DNA from: BOG-1155 sp963717985 | GTDB lineage: Bacteria; Desulfobacterota; Syntrophorhabdia; Syntrophorhabdales; WCHB1-27 | Reading direction: 5' to 3' | NCBI GenBank assembly: GCA_963717985.1 | Contig: CAVQYC010000002.1 | Span: 1-64,000 of the forward strand | DNA length: 64,000 nucleotides | Translations under genes and position numbers: made by a program | In this document: positions 1-8,675 of the stretch, piece by piece | Layout: each line of letters begins with the position of its first letter | Position numbering within the stretch: position 1 is the stretch's first letter | The notes under the pieces: generated by a model | The model's input: the letters and a program-made list of their open reading frames with translations, nothing else | Told to the model about the DNA's origin: nothing | The model's database searches: none

Positions 1-419
1 TATGCTGCTATGATAAAAGTCAAGACCTTTTAGCGCGGTCTTCTTTCAGGTTTTTTTTACCCTCTCCCTCTTTGATCATCCGTCAGCTCATAACTTTCCC
101 CCTTGAGGATCCGGCATCCTCTTTTTTTCCTTACTGATTCTCCCCTTCGTCTTTCCGCCGTCGTGCTGTGGAAATGTGGTAAAGGCGAAGCTTTTTCCAT
201 ATTTCCACAGTATGTTAAGAGCCCTCGGGAAGGTAAGGTTCTTTACAACCTGCTATTCGTGGTAAAAGACCACAATCTCCCTAGCTGCGAAAAGAAGGAA
301 CCCGACGTCAACATTCTCATTTCACGTGGCGTGACTCGCTCACCATGTGGATTCCGTTGTACGTCGTCGTTCCGCAAAAGCAGCATAGCCCTTATCTTCC
401 CTCTGAAGCGCTCCTACTC

Positions 420-1499
420 TCAACCGTTCCTATCGCATAAGGCGTGCCTGAGATCACACACGCCCTCAGGCGCACGATGAGAGCATCCGGCCACCGCGAC
501 GATTGCCTTCTTCTTGTGAGCCTTTTCCTTTCCATATCCTGGTAAACTTCGCCAGGAGGGACGGGTCCTTCCGTATCGCCATCCATCAGTTTTCAATGAG
601 GGCCGCCCTGATGAGCCCTGAGCCCATGCCGGTGATGCGCCCCTTCCGTTGCCCGTCTCCCCGGTAGAGTATTCGCTACACGTCAGCCCCACGAAGGAGG
701 CGATCTTCTTCCCGCTCGTGAAGCGAGAGAAGTCCTCTCCAAGTTCGAGGGGTAAGAGGCGGATCGCGGTGAACCACCCGATTCCCGGCAGGCTCATCGC
801 AATCCCGAAAGCTTTCTTGTATCGTTCTTTTGAGCAGAGGGTCCGCAAGGCTGCGTGCAGCGCTTCCTTGTTGCGCCCAGAGCTGCTGAAGGAGTGTAAT
901 AAGTGCCGTGAGGCTCTTTTTTCAACGAATCCCCGAGGGGCAGCTCTTTTAAAGCTCGGAACTCCTCTTCCACCCCATCTCTCCGGGAAGGAGACCTCGA
1001 TGCCGTTAAAGTCCGAGAAACTGCGAATCCTGTTGCGTGTGCGAACGATGTCTTTCTGCATGCCCCAGAGGGTCCGGCTTATCTGGCGGTCTTCTCTCCT
1101 TTCCTTGTCGGGAACACAACAGGGCTCTTTGAAGTCGTGGTTCTCCCGTATCATGGCCAAACGGTTGGCGTCTCTCTTATCGGTCTTCACCCTACTCACC
1201 TTGGGCTCCGTCACCAGATGGGGAGGAATCACCATGCAGTCTATGCCTTCTTCCGTGAGTCTATCGAAAAGGTTGAAGCCTCTGAACCCTGCTTCATAGA
1301 TCCAATGGATCGTGCATTCGGGGAACTTGTTCAGCAAGGTACTGGACCACTATCTGATGCTTTGCCGGCATCGAGGACCCGATGGATGAGCATCTTGTCG
1401 CATCGGACCGCAATCTTCAGTCTTCTTCGAATCTTCGAGTCCCACAAAAACCTCTTTACCTTTGACCACGAAATCCTGTACCTTACGAGATATTCATCT
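420..1499 (-). pseudogene. IS110-family transposase, frameshifted remnant
   Basis: Translated pieces in several minus-strand frames match the IS110 plan in order. An N-terminal DEDD-type RuvC-like start (FVGLEDSKKT) is followed by a conserved block ending PPHLVTEPK and KTDKRDA. The C-terminal part has a helix-hairpin-helix region (SLPGIGWFTAIRLL) and the FVGLTCSEYSTGE motif. The frame is lost near 1340-1400, near 640 (the expected ITGMGSGLIRAALIEN is out of frame) and near 520. IS110 enzymes are DEDD recombinases whose elements usually lack clear inverted repeats, and none is seen here. The copy cannot make a full transposase as read; whether the indels are real or sequencing errors is open. 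Confidence 0.8.
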
Positions 1500-1757
1500 G
1501 GCTACCTCCCTTTCTTTGATTTTTTGTGGTGCGTCAACACCACTTCAGATGAGAAAGAGGGTAGCCTTTTTACTGACCTGTCGCTCCAAGCCCGCTTTTA
1601 TAGCATAGACACTCCGGTGCGCAACCCCCTCGATCACGGCGAAATCCATCGAAATTTCCTCCGGCCGAGTGAAGACCTTATGCTGTACGGAGGGAGAACA
1701 ACGGCCGAGAATTATTGAATCACTCGGCAACGTTGTATCCGTCTCTACGAAAGTGAT

Positions 1758-3278
1758 ATGATAACAAAGCCCTTGCATACGCTTGACCATATTCGTAAAT
1801 CCTTCAACGACCAGACAGACAGGAGTGGCCGCGCTCAAATAGGTCAGTTCCTCACACCGTCCGCAACAGCACGGTTTATGTCGTCGATGTGTGAGACAGT
1901 CCCGCAGGAGGTGAGAATCCTCGACCCCGGCGCAGGCGCAGGCGTCCTTTTCGCCGCGCTTGTCGACTCTCTGATTTCGCGAGAGAATCGGCCTCTCTCC
2001 ATCGAAGTCGTTGCTTATGAAACGGACAGCGCAATACTTCCGTTTCTCGAAGAGACTCTGAAGCGGTGCGAGGTGCTCTGCACATCGAAGGGGATCGGAT
2101 TCCGAGGAATGGCCAGGCACGAGGATTTTGTTTCGGATGCCATTGCGAAAACAAGCGAATCTCTTTTTGCTGCTCCCGGCATGCGATACACGCATATCAT
2201 TCTTAACCCGCCCTACAAGAAGATCAATACGCAGACTGCCATGGGCAAAAGGCTCTATGCGGCGGGCCTTGAGGTAGCGAACCTTTATGCTGCTTTTGTA
2301 TGGCTTTCCACCCGATTGCTGGAGGCAGGCGGCGAAATCGTCGCCATAACGCCCCGAAGCTTCTGTAATGGCCCCTATTTCAAAAAGTTCCGAACTGCCT
2401 TCCTCAATATGGTTAATCTCACACGTATTCATGTATTCGCCTCCAGGAAGAAGGCCTTCGGCGATGACGACGTGCTTCAGGAGAATATTATCTATCACGC
2501 CGTCCGGGAGGTCCGGAAGGCGAAGTCCGTAGTGATTTCCACGTCCGACGGCCTTGATTTCGACAAGGGGCATACGCTGTCCGTCCCGTACAGCCGGGTT
2601 GTTCATTCGGGCGATCCTGATGTGTTTATCCATCTTGACCTCGATGGAGCCGACCTTGGCCTCGCGGAACGAATGAAGTGCTTCACGTCATCTCTCAGCA
2701 AACTGGGGCTGGGTGTCTCCACCGGACGTGTCGTTGATTTCAGGGCACGGGAGTACCTGAGACAGTCAACCGAGCAAGGGACCGTTCCATTGATCCATCC
2801 GTATCATTTCCAGTATGGCTTCATCGACTGGCCGATGGAATCAAAAAAAAGACCGAGCGCCATCATGTCGTCGGTGGAGACGTCCGATCTTCTTATCGAG
2901 GCGGGATTCTACGTGCTCACGAAAAGATTCTCATCGAAGGAACAGCGGAGACGCGTCATGGCAGCTATCTACGATCCCGCAAGGATCGATGCACGTCTCG
3001 TGGGTTTCGAAAACCATCTTAACTACTTCCACGGACAGGGCAAAGGGCTGTCGGCCGACTTGGCGAAAGGGCTCGCGCTCTACCTTAATTCGACACTTGC
3101 CGACCAGTATTTCCGGCTATTTAGCGGGCATACCCAGGTCAATGCCACCGATCTCAGGCGAATGCCCTATCCCGCATATGAGCAGCTTATACGCCTTGGC
3201 GGCCATGTGAAGGAAACAATGCCGGATCAGGAAACCATTGACGCGATAATGGAAAAAGAGTACGAAACCCGTGAATAA
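1758..3278 (+). CDS. Type II DNA adenine-N6 methyltransferase, BsuBI/PstI type
   Basis: 506 aa, close to the ~500 aa of M.PstI and M.BsuBI. The SAM-binding motif I is DPGAGAG (residues 56-62) and the N6-adenine catalytic motif IV is NPPY (150-153). A C-terminal target-recognition half follows. The gene overlaps the downstream restriction endonuclease by 8 bp, the expected layout of a type II system in which the methylase protects the host. The partner belongs to the BsuBI/PstI family, so the likely target is CTGCAG; this is inferred from family, not shown. Both genes lie between IS110 and IS256 copies, which suggests horizontal acquisition. There is no strong Shine-Dalgarno before the ATG. 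Confidence 0.9.
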   Translation: MITKPLHTLDHIRKSFNDQTDRSGRAQIGQFLTPSATARFMSSMCETVPQEVRILDPGAGAGVLFAALVDSLISRENRPLSIEVVAYETDSAILPFLEETLKRCEVLCTSKGIGFRGMARHEDFVSDAIAKTSESLFAAPGMRYTHIILNPPYKKINTQTAMGKRLYAAGLEVANLYAAFVWLSTRLLEAGGEIVAITPRSFCNGPYFKKFRTAFLNMVNLTRIHVFASRKKAFGDDDVLQENIIYHAVREVRKAKSVVISTSDGLDFDKGHTLSVPYSRVVHSGDPDVFIHLDLDGADLGLAERMKCFTSSLSKLGLGVSTGRVVDFRAREYLRQSTEQGTVPLIHPYHFQYGFIDWPMESKKRPSAIMSSVETSDLLIEAGFYVLTKRFSSKEQRRRVMAAIYDPARIDARLVGFENHLNYFHGQGKGLSADLAKGLALYLNSTLADQYFRLFSGHTQVNATDLRRMPYPAYEQLIRLGGHVKETMPDQETIDAIMEKEYETRE

Positions 3279-4239
3279 GAAGACGGATGGAGAAAAAGGG
3301 GAACAAAAGATCGGGGAAGCCCTCACAATATTGAACGATCTGGGCTTGCCGCGGCAGCAGCAGAACGAGCGTTCGGCGCTGACCCTTCTTTCGCTGCTTG
3401 GCCTAAAGCCGGACACTGCCTGGGAAGACGCATCTGACCCCCTTACGGGCATTACTCCCATGATGAGTTTCTTTTCCGAACACTACGGCAAAAGGTACGC
3501 ACCCAATACGCGTGAGACTGTCCGCCGCCAAACCGTCCATCAATTTCTGCAGGCCGCCTTGATCGTCGCAAATCCCGACAAACCATCCAGACCGACCAAC
3601 AGTCCAAAAGCGGTGTATCAGATCGAATTGTCCGCGCTGAAGCTGCTCCGTGATTTCGGCAAACCGGGGTGGAAGAAGTACTTGCAAAAGTATCTTCGCA
3701 CGCTGAAGACATTGAAAAAGCTCTATGCGCGTGAAAGAGATATGAGGCGGCTGCCTGTCCGACTGGCGAACGGACAGGAAATCAAGCTTTCGCCCGGCGG
3801 CCAGAATGTTTTGGTCAAGAAAATCATGGATGATTTTTGTCCTCTGTTTACGCCCGGAGGCACGATTGTATACGTGGGAGACACTCAAGCAAAATGGGCA
3901 TATTTCGATGCGCGCGCCCTGTCGGCAGTGGGCCTTGAAATAGAAGAACACGGAAAAATGCCCGATGTTGTAGTCCATCATACGGAAAAGAACTGGCTGG
4001 TTCTCATTGAGGCCGTGACGAGCCACGGACCTGTAAATCCGAAGCGCAGGCACGAGTTGAAAGAGCTGTTTTCGAAGTCCACCGCCGGTTTGGTCTTTGT
4101 GACTGCATTTCTCGATCGAAGGGCTATGCTCAAATACCTGAATGACATTTCCTGGGAGACGGAGGTATGGGTTGCCGATTCTCCGACCCACCTCATCCAC
4201 TTTAACGGCGAACGCTTCCTCGGACCATATGAAGAATAG
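3271..4239 (+). CDS. BsuBI/PstI-family type II restriction endonuclease
   Basis: 322 aa, the usual length for the family. The C-terminal catalytic half shows the family motif VYVGDTQAKWAYFD, followed by a PD-(D/E)xK-like nuclease core: P231-D232 in GKMPDVVVHH and E247 in LVLIEAVTSHGPV. The N-terminal ~150 residues are the family's helical BsuBI/PstI HTH region. It starts inside the last codons of the methylase gene, so the two are probably co-transcribed and translationally coupled. A CTGCAG site lies inside this gene (3547-3552), so if the inferred specificity is right the methylase must protect it. The reading frame is intact with no visible inactivating change. Confidence 0.9.
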   Translation: MNKKTDGEKGEQKIGEALTILNDLGLPRQQQNERSALTLLSLLGLKPDTAWEDASDPLTGITPMMSFFSEHYGKRYAPNTRETVRRQTVHQFLQAALIVANPDKPSRPTNSPKAVYQIELSALKLLRDFGKPGWKKYLQKYLRTLKTLKKLYARERDMRRLPVRLANGQEIKLSPGGQNVLVKKIMDDFCPLFTPGGTIVYVGDTQAKWAYFDARALSAVGLEIEEHGKMPDVVVHHTEKNWLVLIEAVTSHGPVNPKRRHELKELFSKSTAGLVFVTAFLDRRAMLKYLNDISWETEVWVADSPTHLIHFNGERFLGPYEE

Positions 4240-4404
4240 GGGGAATAATAGGGTCAAGTATTTCTTGGATTCGGGAGGTCTGGTCGGAGCAATAAAAAGG
4301 ATGGAGACCGGCGGACCCCCCTTATTCGGGTAACCCAGGACAGAGTTGACTAAATCTTTCTCTGCTATTTGAGAAATAATAATCCAACATGGACAGCCAG
4401 AATA

Positions 4405-5746
4405 GGTACTGTCAACCTAATTGTGTAAATTTCTTATAGAGGGGCAAATTAGGACGTACCTTCCCTATTTTCGTCGTCCTCCAGTTCATCTCCATCTTCA
4501 AAGAGATAAATGCCAGGAGCAGATAGCAGGCATTCTCCCCGGCAACAATTTCCATGGGTTTGGTCCTTCTTTTGAATTCCTTGTTCAGCCGTTCAATGAT
4601 GTTGGTAGTCCGTAAGGATATCCATTCTTCTTCCGGAAAAGAGAAGAAGGTGAGGCAGGCGCTAAGGGAATTCGACAGGCATTTCACTGCCGAGGGGAGC
4701 TCTTTCTCCCATTTACCCGCGAAGCTTAACGCAAACTCGTCCGCCTTCTTTCTGGATGAGGCATAGAAGATAGACCGGAGGTCATCCGCTACCGCCTGTT
4801 TCAAGTTCATGGGCGCCTTGGCGATGACGCTCCTGGCGACATGTACCTGGCAGCGTTGAACCTTTGCATGAGGAAACTCTTCTTCGAATACTTTCTCCAG
4901 GCCGGACAGGCCATCCATGATGCCCAGGACTACGGTAGGTCCGTGAAGTCCTCTTCCCTTGAGATCCTTGAAGAACTGCCTCCAGACGGAAGCCGACTCC
5001 TTGTCGCCGCTCTGGAGACCAAGGACCAGCTTGGTGCCGTCTTCTCTCACCCCTATGACCACGAGGACGGGTACGAGTTCGATGCTCCCGGAAATCCTCA
5101 TGCGGAAATTGACGCCGTCAACAAAGATGTATTTGATCTTCTCCCCGGAGAGGTCGCGCATCCTCCATTTCTCCACCGCCTGCTTCAGCTCGGTCGTTGT
5201 ATTGCTCACCTCCGTCGCCGAGAGAGATCGGTCGATGAGCCTCTTCGTGAGAAGCGAGAGGGTCCTCGTGCTTATGCCGGTCAGGTACATGGCTGCAATG
5301 TCTTCGGTGATCCGCTCGTCATAACGCTGACTCCGGGGTAACACCTGGGAGTGAAAATCGCCGTCCCGATCACGGGGCACCCTGACCTCTACGTCACCGA
5401 TGCCTTTAATGCAAAAGGTACGAGAATAGCTGCCGTTGCGGTAATCGGTGCTGTCCTTCCGCTCATATTTTTCTCTTCCTATATGGTCGGTAAGTTCTTT
5501 TCCCATAAGGTTCGTAAGAAAGGTCCCTACCTCTTTCTGTATGTTCATGCCGATGTACTCAAGAATCTTTGCCGGGACATTTTCAACTTCCTTGATTAAC
5601 GCGAGCGCCTCTGATACGCTTACCTTCAGTTCCACGGATGTTCCTCCTCCCTAAAATATTGTGATTTGGTCGTCACCTATTTTATAGGAGGCACATCCTT
5701 TTTTGCCAGCCTCTTTCAGAATTTACACAAGAAAGTTTACACTACC
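4405..5746. mobile_element. IS256-family insertion sequence
   Basis: About 1,342 bp bounded by imperfect terminal inverted repeats. The left end begins GGTACTGTCAACCTAATTG and the right end, read inward, begins GGTAGTGTAAACTTTCTTG; both continue into the shared TGTGTAAATT. One intact transposase gene fills the element. IS256 elements usually make 8-9 bp target duplications, but the flanks (CCAGAATA left, AATCTTTC right) do not match, so the insertion is old or was followed by rearrangement. Confidence 0.85.
4412..5635 (-). CDS. IS256-family transposase
   Basis: 407 aa mutator-type DDE transposase. The catalytic residues sit in the expected motifs: D in IFVDGVNF, D in LGIMDGLSG, and E in the C-terminal TNIIERLNKEFKRR. 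The N-terminal region contains MGKELTDHIGREKYER, typical of the family, and the RCQVHVARSV motif lies between the second D and the E. The frame is complete and the gene fills the IS. It catalyses cut-and-copy movement through a circular intermediate in characterised relatives; activity here is not shown. Confidence 0.95.
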   Translation of the reverse strand: MELKVSVSEALALIKEVENVPAKILEYIGMNIQKEVGTFLTNLMGKELTDHIGREKYERKDSTDYRNGSYSRTFCIKGIGDVEVRVPRDRDGDFHSQVLPRSQRYDERITEDIAAMYLTGISTRTLSLLTKRLIDRSLSATEVSNTTTELKQAVEKWRMRDLSGEKIKYIFVDGVNFRMRISGSIELVPVLVVIGVREDGTKLVLGLQSGDKESASVWRQFFKDLKGRGLHGPTVVLGIMDGLSGLEKVFEEEFPHAKVQRCQVHVARSVIAKAPMNLKQAVADDLRSIFYASSRKKADEFALSFAGKWEKELPSAVKCLSNSLSACLTFFSFPEEEWISLRTTNIIERLNKEFKRRTKPMEIVAGENACYLLLAFISLKMEMNWRTTKIGKVRPNLPLYKKFTQLG

Positions 5747-6204
5747 AATCTTTCAGTCAGTACACCTTTCTCCGCTTTTCTCCATGAAATATCAGCCTTA
5801 CACGGCAGGACGCGACGAGGCAACGTCAGCGTCCCTCCGCTTTGTGTTATGACCGACCCACCCGAGGCATAAAGTATCGGAAGTAAAGAATGACTAAGCC
5901 GTTTTCGGAAGTAACACGTGTCCAAAGCGGTCTTTCTTTACCTCGCGTCACAGCGATATGGACAAAGCTATACGTAACGCGGCAAGGGCCGTTGCGGTAT
6001 GGCACGATGATACAACTGTTGGAAGTAAATCGTGCCCGACGCGGCATTGTTTAGGTCACGCGACCATCTTGCCTATGGTCATCGCCCCGGCGAGAGCCGG
6101 GGCCGGACGTGCCTTACGCTCCGTTAATTCCGGCATCGATCATGGTTGTGCTCGATTCCGACCATGAGGCCGTCCGGCCGCCCAAGGAAGAAAAGACTCG
6201 ACAA
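5747..6204. other. Gene-free stretch between IS256 and purB
   Basis: About 460 bp with short unconvincing ORFs only. There is a loosely repeated GGAAGTAA motif (around 5879, 5908 and 6020), but no recognisable gene, tRNA or terminator. Confidence 0.4.
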
Positions 6205-6233
6205 TTGACAGCCCGCCGCCGGTCGGGTACGAT
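6205..6233 (+). promoter_or_regulatory. Candidate sigma-70 promoter of purB
   Basis: TTGACA at 6205-6210 and TACGAT at 6228-6233 with a 17-bp spacer, 25 bp before the purB ATG. The -35 box is perfect and the -10 box matches at four of six positions. Confidence 0.55.
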
Positions 6234-6257
6234 ATACGAAAAACAACCGGAGATGCC

Positions 6258-7554
6258 ATGATCGAACGATATACACGGAAGGAAATGGCCGCGATATGGG
6301 GAGAGGGAAAGAAGCTCCGCATATGGCTCGATATTGAGATAGCCATATGCGAGGCCTACGCCCTGCTTGGCATAATCCCCGCTTCCGATCTGGCCCTCAT
6401 CAAGGAGCGGGCCTCCGTCGACGCGGCCAGGGTGCTCGAGATAGAAAAAGAGACGAGACACGACGTGGTGGCCTTTATCCAGGCCGTCTCCGAAGCCGTC
6501 GGCCCCGCCTCGAAGTGGGTGCACATGGGGGTCACCTCCTCGGATATCCTCGATACCTCCTTTTCACTCCTCCTCAAGGAGGCCGCAACTCTTCTGATAA
6601 GCGATATGAAGGGGCTAATGGAGGTGCTCAGGGAGAAGGCGGAAGAGTACAAGTTCACGCCGATGATCGGAAGGACCCACGGCATACACGCGGAGCCCAT
6701 CACCTTCGGCCTGAAGATGGCCCATTTCCACGATGAGATGAGGAGGGGCCTGGAGAGGCTGGAAGCGGCCGCAGGGCGCGTCTCCTACGGCAAGATCTCC
6801 GGCGCCGTAGGCACCTATGCCCACGTGCCGCCTTTTGTTGAAGAGTACGTCTGCGTCAAAATCGGGCTCAAACCGGCGCCGATTTCCACGCAGATCCTTC
6901 CCCGTGACTATTATGCCGAATTCTTCACGACCCTGGCCATTATCGGCTCGTCACTCGAAAAGCTGGCCACGGAGATCAGACACTTGCAGAGGACCGAGGT
7001 TGGCGAGGCAGAGGAGTTTTTCCAGGCAGGCCAGACGGGATCTTCCGCAATGCCCCACAAGCGGAACCCCATCGGCTCTGAAAACATCTCGGGGTTGGCG
7101 CGCCTCCTGCGGGGCTATGCCCTTTCCGCGCTCGAAAACATCCCCCTCTGGCATGAACGGGACATCAGCCATTCCTCGGTGGAAAGGGTGATCGGCCCGG
7201 ACAGCACGATACTCCTCGATTACATGCTGGCGCGCATTACAAGCCTCTTCCGGAACCTGGTCGTCTACCCCGAGCGGATGCAAAGGAACATGGCCCTCAC
7301 CGGGGGTCTCTATCATTCGGAAGCGATAATGCTCAGCCTCGTAAGAAAGGGCCTTACCAGACAAGTTGCTTACAAGATCACGCAGTCGATCGCCATGGCC
7401 TGTTTCCGCGACGGCCTCAACTTCATCGAGTGCTGCAGAAAAAGATGAGGAGCTGAAAAAGTATCTCACAGACGTTGAGATCACCTCGATCACGGACGAC
7501 ACGCATTATTTCGAACACGTGGAGAAGATATACGGCCGCTTGTTCGGGGCGTGA
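6258..7554 (+). CDS. purB: Adenylosuccinate lyase (one frameshift near the 3' end)
   Basis: PurB removes fumarate from SAICAR and adenylosuccinate in purine synthesis. The first frame gives 396 aa with the fumarase/aspartase-superfamily signature GSSAMPHKRNP and the conserved MIGRTHGIHAEP and VTSSDILDT segments. That frame stops at 7448. The remaining conserved C-terminus (EELKKYLTDVEITS to EKIYGRLFG) continues in the +1 frame to a stop at 7552-7554. One extra base between about 7424 and 7445 explains the break. Purine synthesis is usually essential, so a sequencing error or a very recent mutation is more likely than an old pseudogene. The last 49 bp are duplicated just downstream around a hairpin repeat. 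Confidence 0.9.
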
Positions 7555-7687
7555 GCTGCGGTCAACCGAGCGAAGCGAGCTGAGGGAGGAGGCTCGGTCA
7601 GCTTGCTGACGGAGGGGGCGCTGAGCCCCGATAACTGCCACGCATTATTTCGAACACGTGGAGAAGATATACGGCCGCTTGTTCGGG
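7500..7687. repeat. 49-bp direct repeat of the purB 3' end flanking an inserted hairpin element
   Basis: The 49 bases at 7500-7548 recur without mismatch at 7639-7687. They encode the last PurB residues (HYFEHVEKIYGRLFG). Between the copies lie ~90 bp containing the double-hairpin repeat. The downstream copy runs to GKE and a stop at 7694-7696, probably the original gene end. The upstream copy now ends in GA and TGA from the insert, so the insertion preserved the reading frame of the gene end. Confidence 0.9.
7581..7638 (+). repeat. Double-hairpin dispersed element, copy 1
   Basis: Begins TGAGGGAGGAGGCTCGG and ends CCCCGATAACTGC. Hairpin 1 is GTCAGC-TT-GCTGAC and hairpin 2 is GGGGC-GCTGA-GCCCC. 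Related copies lie at 14472-14532 and 53769-53827. Confidence 0.8.
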
Positions 7688-7690
7688 AAA

Positions 7691-7725
7691 GAATAGGACG
7701 GATAAGACTTATAGGACGTATAAAG
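7691..7725. repeat. AGGTCYTATA-type intergenic repeat, copy 1
   Basis: A run of related units (ATAGGACGGATAAGAC, TTATAGGACGTATA) directly after the original purB stop. Similar arrays follow genes at 16704, 53828 and 57130. Confidence 0.65.
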
Positions 7726-7810
7726 GGCTGTACTGAAACTCCCCCCATCAAGACCTTTTTTGCGTGGGCGCCTTAAGAGGTGCGGCGAAAAAGGCGACAA
7801 TATCAGTACT

Positions 7811-8266
7811 ATGGAATGCTTATCAGATATACGCGCCTGCTACGAATTTGTCGGTCGGGAACAATTATCTATCGATATCAGCCGCATGGCCGAGCTGCCC
7901 ATGGACCACGCGAACCCCTCGTGCCGGGCTTTTCTCTACGCAATTCTGGAGATGGGCCGGGGGAAAGCCAAGCGCGCCCTGCGCTTCATTCAGCAGGCCA
8001 GGGAACACGCGGCGGACATTGAGGAATTGACCTACGTGCTCTACGTGGAAGGCGTCCTCCTCTCTCTGGAAGGCAACTACCAGCAAGCAATCGTGCGCCA
8101 GGCAAGGTGTGCGGAGATTTGCAAGCTCACGGGGGATCAACGCCTCGAATCAGATGCCCTGCTGCACCTGTCCAAGGTTTACTTAAAGCTCGGAGAGCCC
8201 GCAATAGCCAAGGTGTATGAGAAAGAGGCGGCGCTCGTCCTGCCGAGGAGCCGTCGCGATATCTGA
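7811..8266 (+). CDS. Small TPR-like helical protein
   Basis: 151 aa from the ATG at 7811. A longer reading from a TTG at 7760 adds a non-conserved basic stretch and is less likely. Residues ~50-145 form repeated helix pairs of TPR type, for example LYVEGVLLSLEGNYQQAI followed by ALLHLSKVYLKLGEPAIA. There is no signal peptide or membrane segment. TPR arrays mediate protein-protein contacts; partner and pathway are unknown. It converges with the DUF1844 gene. Confidence 0.6.
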   Translation: MECLSDIRACYEFVGREQLSIDISRMAELPMDHANPSCRAFLYAILEMGRGKAKRALRFIQQAREHAADIEELTYVLYVEGVLLSLEGNYQQAIVRQARCAEICKLTGDQRLESDALLHLSKVYLKLGEPAIAKVYEKEAALVLPRSRRDI

Positions 8267-8303
8267 TACCGAGTCGCGTATCGAAGCCCCTCGGTACTCA
8301 GAT
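8261..8303. terminator. Hairpin between convergent genes
   Basis: ATCTGATACCGAG (8261-8273) pairs imperfectly with CTCGGTACTCAGAT (8290-8303), spanning the TPR gene's stop codon. It could end transcription from both sides, though no clear U-tract follows. Confidence 0.4.
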
Positions 8304-8310
8304 GGTTGGG

Positions 8311-8670
8311 CTACTTCGAGGAGCTGATGAATTTGAGCCTCACGTCGTAAAGCACGTTCTCGATAAGGTTCTCTTCTTCTTTCGTGAGGTTCCCCTCGGT
8401 CTTCTCCTTCAGCATCTCGATAATGCTGATCGTCTGTTTTGCGAGCTGCAGGTTTACCTCTTTCGCGCTGCTGAGAGGGTCCGGCAGCTCTCCAAGGTGC
8501 ACAAGCGCCGAGGTAGAGAGGGAAAGGATAAATGTTGAAAAGCCAAACTCGTAGAGAAGCTCGTTATCGGGCGATCTCTCCGCCCGGTCCTTTCCCGCAC
8601 CCGCTGCATCGGGCTTCCCTTTCCCCTTCCTGCCCTTGCCCGCTGAAGTCTCCTTTTCTGCTTCCATCAC
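8311..8670 (-). CDS. DUF1844 protein
   Basis: 119 aa. Residues ~40-112 match the DUF1844 pattern: FGFSTFILSLSTSALVHLGE, then NLQLAKQTISIIEMLKEKT and GNLTKEEENLIENVLYDVR. The first ~35 residues are a charged, low-complexity Lys/Glu/Gly/Ala tail. The function of the family is unknown. It lies 5 bp after the HtrA gene at the end of the long minus-strand operon. The frame is intact, unlike most of its upstream neighbours. Confidence 0.85.
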   Translation of the reverse strand: MMEAEKETSAGKGRKGKGKPDAAGAGKDRAERSPDNELLYEFGFSTFILSLSTSALVHLGELPDPLSSAKEVNLQLAKQTISIIEMLKEKTEGNLTKEEENLIENVLYDVRLKFISSSK

Positions 8671-8675
8671 CCCTC

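Noticed and set aside
103..480. 125-codon plus-strand ORF at the window start
   Set aside because: No recognisable domain; it overlaps the IS110 remnant end and has unconvincing composition.
1545..2633. 362-codon minus-strand ORF opposite the methylase gene
   Set aside because: The plus strand has full methylase motifs and an overlapping partner gene; the minus ORF matches nothing and reflects high-GC antisense openness.
4397..5754. Target-site duplication for the IS256 element
   Set aside because: The 8 bp on each side differ (CCAGAATA and AATCTTTC).
7424..7445. Programmed frameshift in purB
   Set aside because: The shift needed is +1 with no convincing slippery site or stimulator, and many neighbouring genes carry similar single-base breaks.
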